From contig JAMYWO010000071.1 of NCBI GenBank assembly GCA_024220525.1, positions 1 through 35,647 on the forward strand: 35,647 bases of DNA, written 5' to 3'. Shown in pieces: positions 1 through 11,945 of this stretch; positions within the stretch are counted from its first letter, which is position 1, and each line of letters begins with the position of its first letter. The stretch is from Cochliopodium minus (Eukaryota; Discosea; Himatismenida; Cochliopodiidae). The translations under genes were made by a program, and so were the position numbers. The notes under the pieces were generated by a model that saw only the letters and a list, made by a program, of their open reading frames with translations, made no database searches and was not told the origin of the DNA.

Positions 1-246
1 AAAAAAAAAAAAAAAATAAAAAAAATAAAAAAATAAAAAAAATAAAAAAATAAAAAAATAAAAAAAATAAAAAAATAAAAAAATAAAAAATAATTACAAT
101 AAAAGTGATTTATAAAAATCAAAAACAAAAAATAAATAAAAAAAATAAAAATAAATAAAAAAAAAACAAAAAAATGAAAATAAATAATAATTAATAAAAT
201 TGATTTAAAAAAAAAAGAAAAAAAATGTAATAAAAATTAAAATCAC
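1..246. repeat. A-rich microsatellite, part of a Roco intron
   Basis: The first hundred or so bases are a nearly perfect run of T followed by seven or eight A; the rest is irregular A-rich sequence with no reading frame. It starts directly after the splice donor that ends the last Roco exon at 247 (GTGATT on the minus strand), so it is the beginning of an intron that leaves the window. The same kind of repeat forms the right end (35564-35647). Similar repeats sit inside several internal introns (for example 11757-11960), so I do not read this as a telomere. Confidence 0.8.
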
Positions 247-923
247 TCTTTTCGAATCAACTTTGTCTAAATGTGTTCCAACAAGTAATATTACACTTTA
301 TTCATAAAAAAAAAGGTTTTTGTTTCATAAATTTGAAGAAAATTATTTTTATTTACCTCTTTGGAAAACTAGAAACAACAGTGTTGATTGTTTTGATCCA
401 GTATCTTATTCTCCTCTCAAATTCATTATCATTCATATTAAAAGCAACAATAAACTTAAATATAAATAAAAATATTTTAATAAAAAATAATTTTAAAAAT
501 AAATAGCTAAATAAAAAATAATTTTAAAAATATTAAAATTTAAATGATAAAAATTTTTTAACCAATCCCCTAGAGATGAAAAACAAATGAGTTGAGTAGA
601 AGATGACTTGCCCTCCAAAATCAAACTAATAAAAGTAAAAATAAAATAAAAAATAGAATAATAAAAATAAAAAATAAAAATAAAAAAAATAAAATGGAAA
701 AAATGGAAAAAAAATAATAAATATAGAAAAATAAAAATAAAAAAATAAAAATAATACAGTTCGAAAGGTGATGTTTTCTTTTTCTGACTTGTATGTTAAG
801 GTATCCACTTTTACTCCTTCAGTAGAAACATCCTTGTATTTTTTTCTATCTCCTTTTAAAACCTGTACATAAAAAATAAAAAAATAAAAAAATAAAAAAT
901 AAAAAAATAAAAAAATAAAAAAT

Positions 924-956
<33 letters not shown>

Positions 957-3900
957 ATTAAATTGCTATAAAAAATAAAAAAATGAAAACAAAATACTCT
1001 TAACAAATGAGTCTTTCCAACACCTTCTTTCCCGACTACAACTAGTTTAACATTGTTCCACAATTTTTTGTTGTCTTTGATGTCATTGAGATAAATTTTC
1101 AGCTTTTCTATGTCTTTTTCTCTGATTGACTTTTTTATGTTGTCAGGAAGAAAATCTTTTAAAATATAGAATTAAAAAAAATTTTTTTACATTAAAAAAT
1201 TTTTAAAAAAAAATTTTTACTCAATGGATTTCCTTTCAAATCGATTTGGGCCAAAAATTTGAAGTCAGAGAGAAAAGAGGGTAACTCGTTGATGAAATTC
1301 TCGGATAAATTCAAAGAAACCAGGTGGATCAACAAAGAAACGGAAGGAGGAACATCTCTAAGGTTGCATTTACTTAAGTCCAATTCTTTGATGAGGGAGA
1401 TGCAAGGCGAAGATATGAAAAGGTTTTCTGCTGGCAAATTCAATAAATACACTAATTGTTTTTTTCCTCTTTTGAATTTTTCTTCCACCCAGTCTTTTTT
1501 GTAATCCGTTATCACTATTCTTACTCCTAACAAATTTTTAAAAAAAAAATTTGAAAATAAATAATGATAACTAAAAAAAATTTACCTTTAAATATCAATA
1601 ATTCCACTATCTCATATTTTTCATTTGCTAAAAAAAGTTTATTCTCAAATATTTTAAATACACAAATGATAATATATGAGTATATTACAAAACAATTTTC
1701 ATTTGAATTTTTATAAAAATTGATAAAAATTCAAATAATTACTTTAAAATGATTTTCAATTAAAAAAGATCTTACTTAGAGCACAAGATATGGGATAAAT
1801 TCCATTGTGGGAAGTGTTAATGTAAGGTAAAAGACCGTATTTGAATAAAATTTCGAGACAATGTTTGTCTCCGTCCAAACAAACGTGATGGTAAAGAGAA
1901 ACCATGATCTCAAAAATATGGGAACCCATGGATGCACAAAAAGAGTTGAAATGAACAGAGTTTTTACTTATTATGATTTTTTTCGCTTCTAACATACAGT
2001 ACTTCATCATCTCACTTTTAAATTTGTTTGAAAAACTTGGATGGGATAAAATACTAACAAAAAATATTTTTTTAAAAAAAAAAGAGTAAAAAAAAAAAAT
2101 TACAAAAAAAAAAAATAACAACAAAAAATAACAATAAAAATATTTATTTTTTTCACCTATCCATTTTATGTCCATGCTCAAATCCAAAAATGAACTTTGA
2201 TTCTTTTTTTTTTTTTTGTTATTTTAAATGACATTAATGATAAAAAGATTTACTTTCAAAGATGATCTCTGCGTATTTGAAATTATTTTGTTCGATGGCG
2301 TAATGAAAAGATGTCTTGTTTTCAACATCAAACACACTCAAATTTCCACCTTTCTCAATGAATCTGTCCATCATGTCATCTCTCGATTTTATCATTGCTT
2401 AAAAAATAAAAAAATGATGAAATTGAATTTAAAAAATAAATAAAAAAATAAAAAAAAATGTAATAAAAATTTTTGTTTACCCCAATGAGAAACGTTTCTT
2501 TTGAGTGAATCAGTGGCTAACAAATCATTGTCATTCTCTATAACTAGATTCTTGAGGAGATCGTCAATCGTTCTTTTTTTCTTTTTCAAACGCTCACCAG
2601 AAGAGGGGAAACCAGTTCTAGGGTTGCATCCTTGTAATTTTTTAAAAAAAAAAAAAAAAATTTAGAAAAGATTTGTTTTTTAATTTATTTTTATTTTTAT
2701 TTTTTATGTTTTACCAATTTCATTTTTGGGATGATTTTCCACTGGAACTAGTTCGTGAGATTTAATTTCGCAATAAGTATACTCTCCCGCTGTAAGTAAA
2801 TGTACCTCGTTTCCTATTGCCTTTGAAAAAAAAAAAGTAAACAAAAATTTTTGAATTACAAAATTAAAAAATTAAAAAATTAAATGAGAAAAAAAAAAAA
2901 ATATCAAAAATAAAAAAACCATTTTTTTACAAATCAAAAAAAAAAAAAAAATAATACAGAGATAGATAAGTAGACACGATTCTCAAAGTTGTGGTGAACC
3001 CAATTGTTGGTGTCAAATTGAGTCAAAAGATAAAGCTGTCCAGAGGTGTCCAAAAGAACGATGCCAAAGTCAACAGAAACGAGATAAGAAATGTTCTCCT
3101 TTGTAAGAAGAGGAGGGAAAGAAAGATTACGAGGAAAAGAGAAAAAGGAGCCATTAGTAGTGGGGATTTTGCCCCACACGATGATACTTTTCTTCATCAA
3201 AGCAAAAGTGAAATGGGTGTTTGTTTGGATGAAATAAATTCTTTTTTTATTAAAACAAGGAATCAAAGTGGGTTTATTAAAATGTGTTTCCTCTTCTTCT
3301 CCTCCCTTCTCTTCTTTGGATTTTTCGGTTTGAATGGCAAAGTTTTTAGCTTTGTTTTTTCCCCAGCAGTAAACTTGGATCGAGTTGGTTCTCACGTAGA
3401 TGTACTCTTTCCCGCAACACATATCCACTGCCATCTCTGGTAGTTCCACTTGGTTAGGTACGTTGTTTCTTTCTCCTGTCTCGCCATTTCCCAACTGCCC
3501 AAAATCACTATATTGAATAAGATTTTTTAATAATTTATTTTAATTTTTTAATTTAAATCTGAATTTTTCTTTTTTTCTTTTTTTCTTTTTTTTAATTTTT
3601 ATTTTTTAAATTTTTTAATTATTTTATTTTTCATTTTTTATTGTTTATAAAAACTTACTTTTTTCCAAAAGAAAAAATCTTGGAATCAGACATCACAAAA
3701 GAGGTGTCTTGCATGGCACCTATGGATTCTATTCCCTGCTTTTTCATCACCTCTGTTGGTTCTTTTACGTGAAACATGTCATAAGAAATTCCCAATTGTC
3801 CATAATCACTATTATTAGAATAAATAAAAATAAAAAATAAAAGAAAAATTAAAAAAAAAAATAAATTAAAATAATAAAAAAAATAACAAGAAAAAAATAA

Positions 3901-4897
3901 TAATAAAAAATAAAAAAAAATATTCAAAAAAAAGTCTTTACTTGCTTCCCATGGCATACAAAATGGAATCTGTGGATAGTAGAATATGATTTAAACCAAA
4001 AGCAACAAATTTTATGATGGGTTGTTTTAGAAGAGTGATGTCAGACCAAAAAATCTTTTCGTTGGAGGAATTCTCAAGGAAAGGAACATTCATCACACGA
4101 ATTTTGATTCTGTTGAGTTTCAAAGGATACATCTTATCTGATACATTATTTTGACGAGAATTGATATTAATGAGGGAATTCGCTGATAAAGTTGATTTTT
4201 TTGATTTATTGGTATCATTTTGGTCAGTATTATCCATCATCTTGTCGGAAGCAAGGAAATTAACGTTGTTATTTAAACTCATTTTGTTGTTCATATTAAA
4301 AGGCTTTTTTGATTTGGGAGGAGGATCCAATTTCTCCATTTGTGTCGATGAAGTGCGATTAACCCTTTTTTCCTTTTTAAAATTTTTTTCTTTTTCTTTC
4401 TTCTTTGAAAAAAACTCTTTTGTTTCCCTTTCTTCTTCCTCAAATTCTATTTCCTCTAATTGAAGAATAGCACCATCTAAGACATCATATTTTTCAAGTG
4501 ATTCTCCATCAGCCAATTCGGTTGTATCAAGAAATAATTTGAATAGTTTCCCCTTTAATTTGGATACATTATTTCTGATCTGAGTTTTAAATTCTGATAT
4601 GATCATATTTATTTCTATATTTTCCAATTTTATTGTCTTATTCTGATTAAGTTCGATATTGATGGAAATTTGTGCTTTTTTTCTTATTATCAAATGCAGA
4701 GTGGATTCTTTTTGGATGTTATAATCTGAAAAAGTTCTATTATCTTCCAATTGCTTTCCTGCAAAAATTATCCTTTGTTGATCTGGACTCACTCCTTCTT
4801 TATCTTGTAATTTTAGCTTTAAATTTTGGACATTATCAGAAGGATTGACTTCTAATTCTATAGTTTTCCCTGCAATAGTTTTGATGTAAATTAACAT
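247..4897 (-). CDS. Roco protein, 5' part: UBL-UBL-RCC1-ANK-LRR-Roc
   Basis: Large signalling GTPase of the Roco family, partial at the left edge. Exons: 4897-3942, 3808-3659, 3507-2958, 2820-2715, 2630-2481, 2397-2254, 2202-2157, 2053-1776, 1627-1586, 1526-1221, 1155-998, 862-758, 625-563, 454-357, 295-247 (1067 codons, ending in phase 0). Residues 1-74 are close to ubiquitin, keeping all seven lysines and Ile44 but lacking the terminal di-glycine. Residues 75-150 look like a second, diverged ubiquitin-like domain. RCC1 blades follow ([17 protein letters not shown] motifs, about 260-590), then an ankyrin-like region (about 640-800), LRRs (about 815-905) and a Roc domain: P-loop GKEGVGKT, G3 [14 protein letters not shown]4 VGTHLDKVD. 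Roc domains bind GTP and are followed by COR, which is missing here but lies at 33185-35555 on the same strand. The start is the first ATG, directly upstream of the ubiquitin fold. Family and motifs are clear; small exons such as 2202-2157 and 1627-1586 rest on splice signals and frame only. Confidence 0.85.
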
Positions 4898-5162
4898 TTG
4901 TACAATTTTTTTTTAATTCTCACTAAATTTCATTTAAAAAAGGAATTATAAAAATTTGACAAGGGAATGTAAAGACTGGTGTTAATATCTTTGATGATTT
5001 TTTTTAATTTTATTAGCATCAAACAGTGGATTTAAATTCAATGAAATAAATTTTCAGTATTTTGAATTCGATCAAGAATATTCTTTAGAAAAGTAAAAAA
5101 TAGTATTCTTCAAAACAAAAAAAATTATAAAAATTAAAAAAAAATTGAATAAATTTAATCAA
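4898..5162. promoter_or_regulatory. Divergent intergenic region between Roco and the PKKRKV-signal gene
   Basis: These 265 bp separate two divergent start codons (4897 minus, 5163 plus) and must hold both promoters. The sequence is A+T-rich with poly-A next to the plus-strand ATG. I see no conserved motif, inverted repeat or RNA gene in it. Confidence 0.4.
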
Positions 5163-6499
5163 ATGATGGATGAAAGTAATATAATACAAATTACAAATCA
5201 ATCTTGTTTTCAACAAGAAAAGTACTTTGAAGATGGGAAACAAAAATTAGTATTTGTTGTTGTCAAAAATCAACCTTTTAGATTAATTGTTGAATTGACG
5301 GATAAAGGAAATCAATTGGATTTGGATATCAGAAATTTTGAATGGACAGCTTCATTAGTATATAATGTTGAAGATAAAAAGGTATTTTCTCTTTATTAAG
5401 ATATACCTTTAGATAAATTAATCTTCATTATTTAATAATAGGAAGTCCCATTTATAAATCAAGAGCCATTCACTTATAAATTCTCGCATTTCAATGAAAA
5501 GAAAATATCAGTTGAATGCAGAATAGTGGTTTTGACAAGCCAACATGAAGATGTATTTTTCCTGATCAGAATAAGGGCAGATAGCAAAGATTCTCAAAAA
5601 ATCCCTCATATTTATACCTGTCCCATAAAGGTGATCAGTAAACCCGAACAACCAAAAAAAAGAAAAGTTATCACTGAAAATTTAAAACCCCAAAAAAAGA
5701 GACAAACGAAAGCAGAAAAATTACTCCAAATCTTGCAAGAAATTCAACAAAAACAAATCAAACAAGAAGAAAATTTTCATTATCTCAAACAAAAACTTCT
5801 CAACCTCAATAATATGAACACAATTAACAATAATGGCATGAATGGAATGGGCATGAATATGAATATGAACAATAATGGAATGAATATGAACAATAATATG
5901 AATATGGGAATGAATATGAATAACAATATGGGGATGAATATGAATTCTAATCAAAATTTTGTTCCTCCTCAAAATGTGAGAGCCATTCCTCAATCATTTG
6001 ACACCAATAAAATCAAAAAAGGTAAATATTTTAAATCCTCCTCCCACTCGATTAAATTAATTATCCCCTAATAAATAAAACAGAGAAATTGGAATTCGAA
6101 CCTCTATTGCATAAATTGTTGGAATTATATACTCGCTTGCCTCTCCAACAAAAAAAAGAAAAATTGCAAAATGCCATCAAAAGATTGCCCACAACTTTCT
6201 TGATGAGGGAATTCTATGATATCCTGATAGGAGAGGGATTGGAAAATGATTCAAGCAAACTCAATACAAGCAATAATTCTTTGGAAAATTCTGTCACTTG
6301 GAATATTCCTGGGATGCAAGAAGAAAATGGTTCTCTTGCTCCCTTATCTTCCAAAACCGTCACCATTTCTCCTGGTTTTGAATTTGAATTTTTGGATTTT
6401 GAAGAAAATCCCACCCATTGTACTTGTGAAGTTTGCCCTTACAAACAAGAACTTGAAAGGATTGAATCTTTCACTAAAGAAATCTTTCCAGGAAATTAA
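5163..6499 (+). CDS. Putative nuclear DNA-binding regulator (beta-sandwich type)
   Basis: Three exons, 5163-5381, 5442-6021 and 6084-6499, give 404 residues. Residues about 10-150 form alternating hydrophobic strands (LVFVVVKNQPFRLIVELTD, then a region with VECRIVVLT and VFFLIRIRA). They are followed at once by PKKRKV, identical to the classic SV40-type nuclear signal, and a second basic patch KPQKKRQTK. A predicted helix or coiled coil (LLQILQEIQQKQIKQEENF), a Met/Asn repeat tract and a C-terminal part with CTCEVC follow. The order of strand-rich domain, nuclear signal and coiled coil recalls immunoglobulin-fold transcription factors such as the STAT/CudA or Rel groups, but I cannot assign a family from sequence alone. 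The start at 5163 is the first ATG in frame; an upstream TTG is not a plausible start here. Nuclear location is well supported, DNA binding is inference. Confidence 0.8.
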
Positions 6500-6662
6500 T
6501 TTATTTTTCATATTTCTTTTCATTTTTGTTTATAAAATCAATTTATTTTATTAAAAAAAATTAATCGTTATTTATCGTTATTTTTAATTATCAATAAATG
6601 AAACCGCTTTAATTAAACTTTCCAAATCAAAGTTTTTACCATAACAATAAAAAAAAAGTGAG

Positions 6663-8495
6663 ATGAAGATAAGAAGGGACGAGAATTATAGTTTTGAGAA
6701 TTTAGTGAAGGAATTCAAAGATGCAATAAAGAGATATAAATGGAAAAATCAAGATATCGAGGAGGCCTGCAAAAAACAACAGACAGATCCAATCAAAAAG
6801 AAAAAAAAGGAAAAAAAGGAAAATACCAAAGTTCTTGGTGCTCCAATCGATGAAATTCAAGATATAATCGTTCAGGGAGAGAACATATCTTTCAATCAGA
6901 GTCATTACAACCAATCAATAGATATAAGCCATGATATCAATAAAGAATCTACCAAGAAAAAGAATTATAACAGAAAAACTAATTTGATTTTGAATGATTT
7001 GAGTTTAGAGGAACATATGATGCAGATGAACATTGATGTTTCGGATGAAGACGAAAATTTCAAATCTGGAGATGAGAATGAAATATACGAGAATGATCCC
7101 GTTATCAATTTGAACGAAGAGGAAGAAGAAAATGGAGATGAAGATGATGAAGATGAATTGTCACATGATTCTTTTGTTGTTAGAGAATCTTTGATAGAAT
7201 CTGGGGGAGATTCTGAACCAGAGGAGGGAGATGTGATCAATTCTAATTCAGAGGTTAGCGAGGATTCAAAGGAAGCAGATGATAGTTTTGTAGTTGATGA
7301 TGAGAATGCCATTTCTTTTGATGGATCGGATGAATCAGAGAAAGAATTCATCAATAGCGATTCTGAAGAACAAAGAATGATGGATTGTAGCCACAAAGAA
7401 GATAATCTTTACCACAGACTAAAGAATATGATTGAGGAACTTAAGGAAGAAGATGGATGCGATGATGATGTCGAAATAATTTCAGTCAATAAAGTGGATT
7501 ACACTAATACACGTGCAACCTTTGAAATGAATCCCACTCTCGAGAAGATTTTAGATGATCCCCTCTTATTTAGCCCCGAAAGGAAAGATACTACCCCACC
7601 TCCCTCTTCCAAATCAAGTAAAAGGGAAGGGAAGAAACATATCTCATCTGTTGACCTTTCTATTGTTACTCCTAAAAAGTCGGGTGAGAATGTAAAAGTT
7701 AAAAAATCCACCCAAACGAAAAGAGCCTCTTCCTTCAAAAAGAAACCTATCGAAGAAAAACTGGAAATTGCAAAAAAACTCTTTTCTCATTACAACAAAA
7801 TTGGCTTTTCTGGGAGATTACCTTCTGATACATTGATTGAATTCAACAAGAATCTCAATACTACTGCTGGTAAAAATGAAAACTTTAAAAAACAAAGTGA
7901 TACTTATTTTTTTTAAAGGAAGGACCGTTTTTGATTGTCTCAAATTAGAAAACAGAACCTGTAGAATAGAACTTTCTACTAAAGTTTTGGACACTGAAGA
8001 AAAACTAAGATCAACTCTGGTACATGAAATGGTTCATTGTGCAGGTAAGATTAAAATAATCAATCAAAGTTCATTAAATTAATAAAATTAATACATTTTA
8101 CAGTGTGGATTCTTCACAAAGATAAAACAGCACATGGAAAAATTTTTAAGTCTTGGGGTCAGGTAGTTATGAAAAATTGCCCAGAAATAACAGTTACCAC
8201 CAAACATAATTACGAGATCGACTATAAGTATTATTGGAAGTGCCAGGGCTGCGAAAGGATGATCGGAAGACATTCAAAGTCTCTTAAAATAGATAGAGTA
8301 TATTGTTCTTCTTGCGGTAAAAATTCAGGAAAGTTCATCCCTGTCAACAAAGATGGAACTTCAAAGGAGTATAAACAAACACCATTCAGCAATTTCGTAA
8401 AAGAACATTATAGATCATTGAAAGATAAAGATAGTTTGAAAAGCCACAAAGAAATAATGACTGATCTCTCTGAATTATTCAAACAATCAAAATAA
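6663..8495 (+). CDS. GCNA-like SprT-domain metalloprotease
   Basis: Exons 6663-7869, 7919-8044 and 8104-8495 encode 574 residues. The first 330 or so residues are disordered and strongly acidic (runs of Glu/Asp and Ser), followed by a basic linker. A SprT-like domain starts near residue 365. The zinc site HEMVH (about 438-442) is split from its third ligand by the second intron; the downstream HG of TAHGKIFKSWG fits the third histidine. A zinc ribbon with CQGC and CSSC follows (about 486-512). GCNA and SPRTN proteases digest DNA-protein crosslinks. The acidic disordered N-terminus resembles GCNA rather than SPRTN, and I see no p97-binding SHP box or PIP box. All catalytic residues are present, so it should be active, probably in the nucleus. 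The gene ends 56 bp from the convergent stop of the pseudokinase gene. Confidence 0.9.
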
Positions 8496-8551
8496 AGTTT
8501 TTGATAACTATGGTTTTAATAAATAAATTTTATATACAAATAAAGTTTATC

Positions 8552-11500
8552 TTAATGATAAAAACATTTGGTAAACAAGATCGAGTCAAAGACAGATAAA
8601 TCCAATTCATTTGAATTAATTAAAAGATACTTTAAACTTTCCACAATAGCACTTATTTCAGGCCTTGAATCTGCTTTATCTTCCCAACACATTTTCAAAA
8701 AATGATCAAAATAAATATCATCAGAGGGAAATACAGGGCGACATTGATTATAAACAATGTGATCAATAAAATTTTTATGATCAAAATTTACGATTTCATT
8801 CAATTCATGGAAGAGAATTTTTGAAGGAAAAAGGATTTCCCAAACAATCATTGAAAGAGTATAAGTCTGAGATTTGGGGGTTAAGTTTTCACCTTTTATT
8901 ACTTCAGGTGATTGGAAGATCATGTTGGTTCGATTTTTGAGTTTTTTGTTGAAGCGGACAGAAATTTTTAAAAGATTATCTTTAAAATTATTGGGATTGT
9001 AATTCATGACCATTATCTAAAGCATGAAAAAATAATCATATTCAATTAAATTATTAAAGAAGAAAATTTTACACTATCAGAGCCCAGGTTTGAGAGATCT
9101 AACCCCAACATTTGGGAATATTTTATTCCCTCTGCAATTTGGATGGAGAAAGAAAGAGTGGTCTTCTTTTCTAGTGTTTCGAAAGAATTCAAAAAGTTTC
9201 TGAAAAAAAAAAAATAAAAAATAAAATATAAAGTTATTGAATTAAACCTCAAAGAGCCAAATGGAACATCTTCGTATACTAAATGATAAAAATCATTTTC
9301 AAATGAAATGTGTCTTAAACCCAAAATATGAGGGCTATCTACATTCTTCAGAAAAAAAATTTCTTTTTCAAACTGAGAATAAATATCAGGTGCTAATTGG
9401 TCGACTGAAAATTTGGATAGGGGAATTGTGGACAAGATAGGGGTGTTACTTTCGGTATCTTCTTCTATGGAATTTGAACATATCACTTCCAAACGATTCC
9501 AAATGTAGTAACTGTCTGTTTTCTTGTCAATTTTTAAACAAACGAGAATTGGTGAAAAATTTTCTATTTTTCTTAGAAAAACTAAAAAAAAATTTTTAAA
9601 AAAAAAAAAATAAAAAATTCATTATTAAAATTGAAAAAAAATTACCTATCTCCAAGTAAAAAAGAAACAAGTCAGAATCGGAGGGAGTATAGAGAGGGGT
9701 GACTAAAAGTTTAAAATGGTGATTCTCAGAAGAAAAAGAATCGAGAAAAAAAGAAGTGTGGATTGATTTTTTGTTAATGGAACTGTTTACTTTGAAAGAG
9801 AGAAGAGAAGATTTGATAGAAAAGGGTTGAAATATGTTTGCATTTTGATAAAAAGAAAAAGGGGGAAATGGTTCATGAGAGGGTTTACTGAGATGAAGAG
9901 TGTTATTGGAAGAATAGCTGTTATTGGAAGAAAAAGTGTTATTGGAAGAAAAACTGTTCTCTGAAAAAGAGGGAGAAGAAATATTGAGAAAAGATTTGAG
10001 ATCATTCAAAGAAAAGTTGATTTTTTTGGGATCGTTCTTTTTGGAATGATAAGATAACTTACTCCTTTCGTAAACTTCGTTACTGCTGAACTTTTTTTGA
10101 TTAATGAGAGGCTGATTTTTATTCAAGCTTTTGTCGATGTTCTTATCATTTTTATCATTAAAAATACTATCAAAGGAATCACTCTTTTCTATTTTTTCAA
10201 ACTTACTATTTACATTGTTTCCTTTATTATGTCGATTATTATCGTCATTATTTTTAACTTCAGACTTTTTTTTGAGGGAATTTATTTTGAAGGAAAAAGA
10301 GTTTTTGGTGAAAAAAAGAAAGGGAGAAGGAGAATGAAAAAGAGAAATAGAAAACAAAGGAAACATGAAATATTTTTGGGGTGGGTAGGGATGAAAATGA
10401 AAAAGAAGATAATACACCAACTGATTCCATACACGAGGAGGAAGGGAAAAGATTTTGTTTAAAAGAGATTTGTACAAGTGATTCGTCATGCTTTGTTTCG
10501 TGTCTCCTTCTTTTCCTTCTATCACCATTTTCAACAGTTCTCTCATTTCTTCTAATGTCCAGCTTTTGTTTGGTCTTAATTTCTCTATTTTTTATTTGAA
10601 TTAATTTAAATTTTACATTTTCCAATAAAAATAAAAATAAAGAATATAAAATATATTTTCAACGATAACTTTTCAATCCCAATTGTAAAATCAATCAAGA
10701 TATATCTTTTCATTTATAGATTGGAATAGAATGATATAAAAAATAATGCTGAATAAATTATATACATTTTTAATATCAAAAAATTTACCTAAAATACGGT
10801 CATTTTTCTCAAGAGGGAAATCATAGAGAGGAGAAGAAGGATAGAGGGAGGGATCAAGGGACAAAGAGTCGAAATGGAAAGAATAATTTTTCTCCGAAAA
10901 AAAGAAAAGATCCGTATCCGACAACTTTTCAGGGTTGATGTACTCAAATTTTATTCCCATTCTCTCCAATCTCTTTTCTGCTTCTTTTCTTACTTCCATA
11001 ATCTCTTCTTTGTCAACATTTTTAACATTATTAACATTTACATTATTGTTGACATTAACATTATTATTAACATTTTCAACATTTTTGAGATTATTATTAT
11101 CAAAACAATGATTACTGTCTTCAATAAAATTTTTATTGTCATTATTAGACATATTGTCATTATTAGACATATTGTCATGAATGTTGTCGTTTTCTTTATT
11201 ATTGTGATTGTAATTGTCCTCGTTATTATTTAATTGTTTATCATTGTCATTGTTTTTATTTATTTCTTTGGTTTGGTTGGAGTTGGGAAGGAGGTCAAGC
11301 TTGGTGAAAAAGACTTTTATTTTATCTTTTTCTACAGAGCGAGAATAGATTTCTATCCATTTCATCATGTAATCTATTCTCTTTTCTTTCCCCTTATTTC
11401 CTTTATTCAAAAATAAAATGAGCAATTTAAATATTTAAAAAATTTTAATAAAATTTAAATATTTCAAACTAAAAATTTAAAATTAATAATAAAAAACAAA

Positions 11501-11798
11501 TTTAAAACTAATGGAAAAAAAAAAAAGAAAATTAAACAAACCTTTGATCAGCTTGTTGAGAGAAGGCAAAGAAAGAAAAATGGAAATACAAAAAATATTT
11601 TTGTTGAATTTTAAATAATCTTGATATCTAAAAGGACATTCAATGATCACTCCTTGGTTTGTTTTGTAAGATAATATCGTTTTTGTTTTTTTAGGAGAAC
11701 TAGAGTGTTCCAACAATATTACTTTGTTTATCACATTTCTCCAATACTTGCAACTGAAAAATAAAAATAAAAAATAAAAAAATAAAAAAATAAAAAAT

Positions 11799-11843
<45 letters not shown>

Positions 11844-11912
11844 TAAAATAAAAATAAAAAATAAAATAAAAAATAAAAAAATAAAAAAATAAAAAAATAA
11901 AAAATAAAAAAT

Positions 11913-11945
<33 letters not shown>

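Noticed and set aside
1-100. Terminal repeats as telomeres
   Set aside because: The TAAAAAAA-type repeat contains no G or C, lies inside an intron at both ends, and occurs inside internal introns.
5145-5162. Start of the PKKRKV-signal gene at 5145
   Set aside because: That codon is TTG; the first in-frame ATG is 5163.
9596-10625. Separate gene covering the Ser/Asn-rich segment
   Set aside because: Splice sites at both ends keep the frame with neighbouring GTPase and pseudokinase exons, and no independent stop or start is needed.
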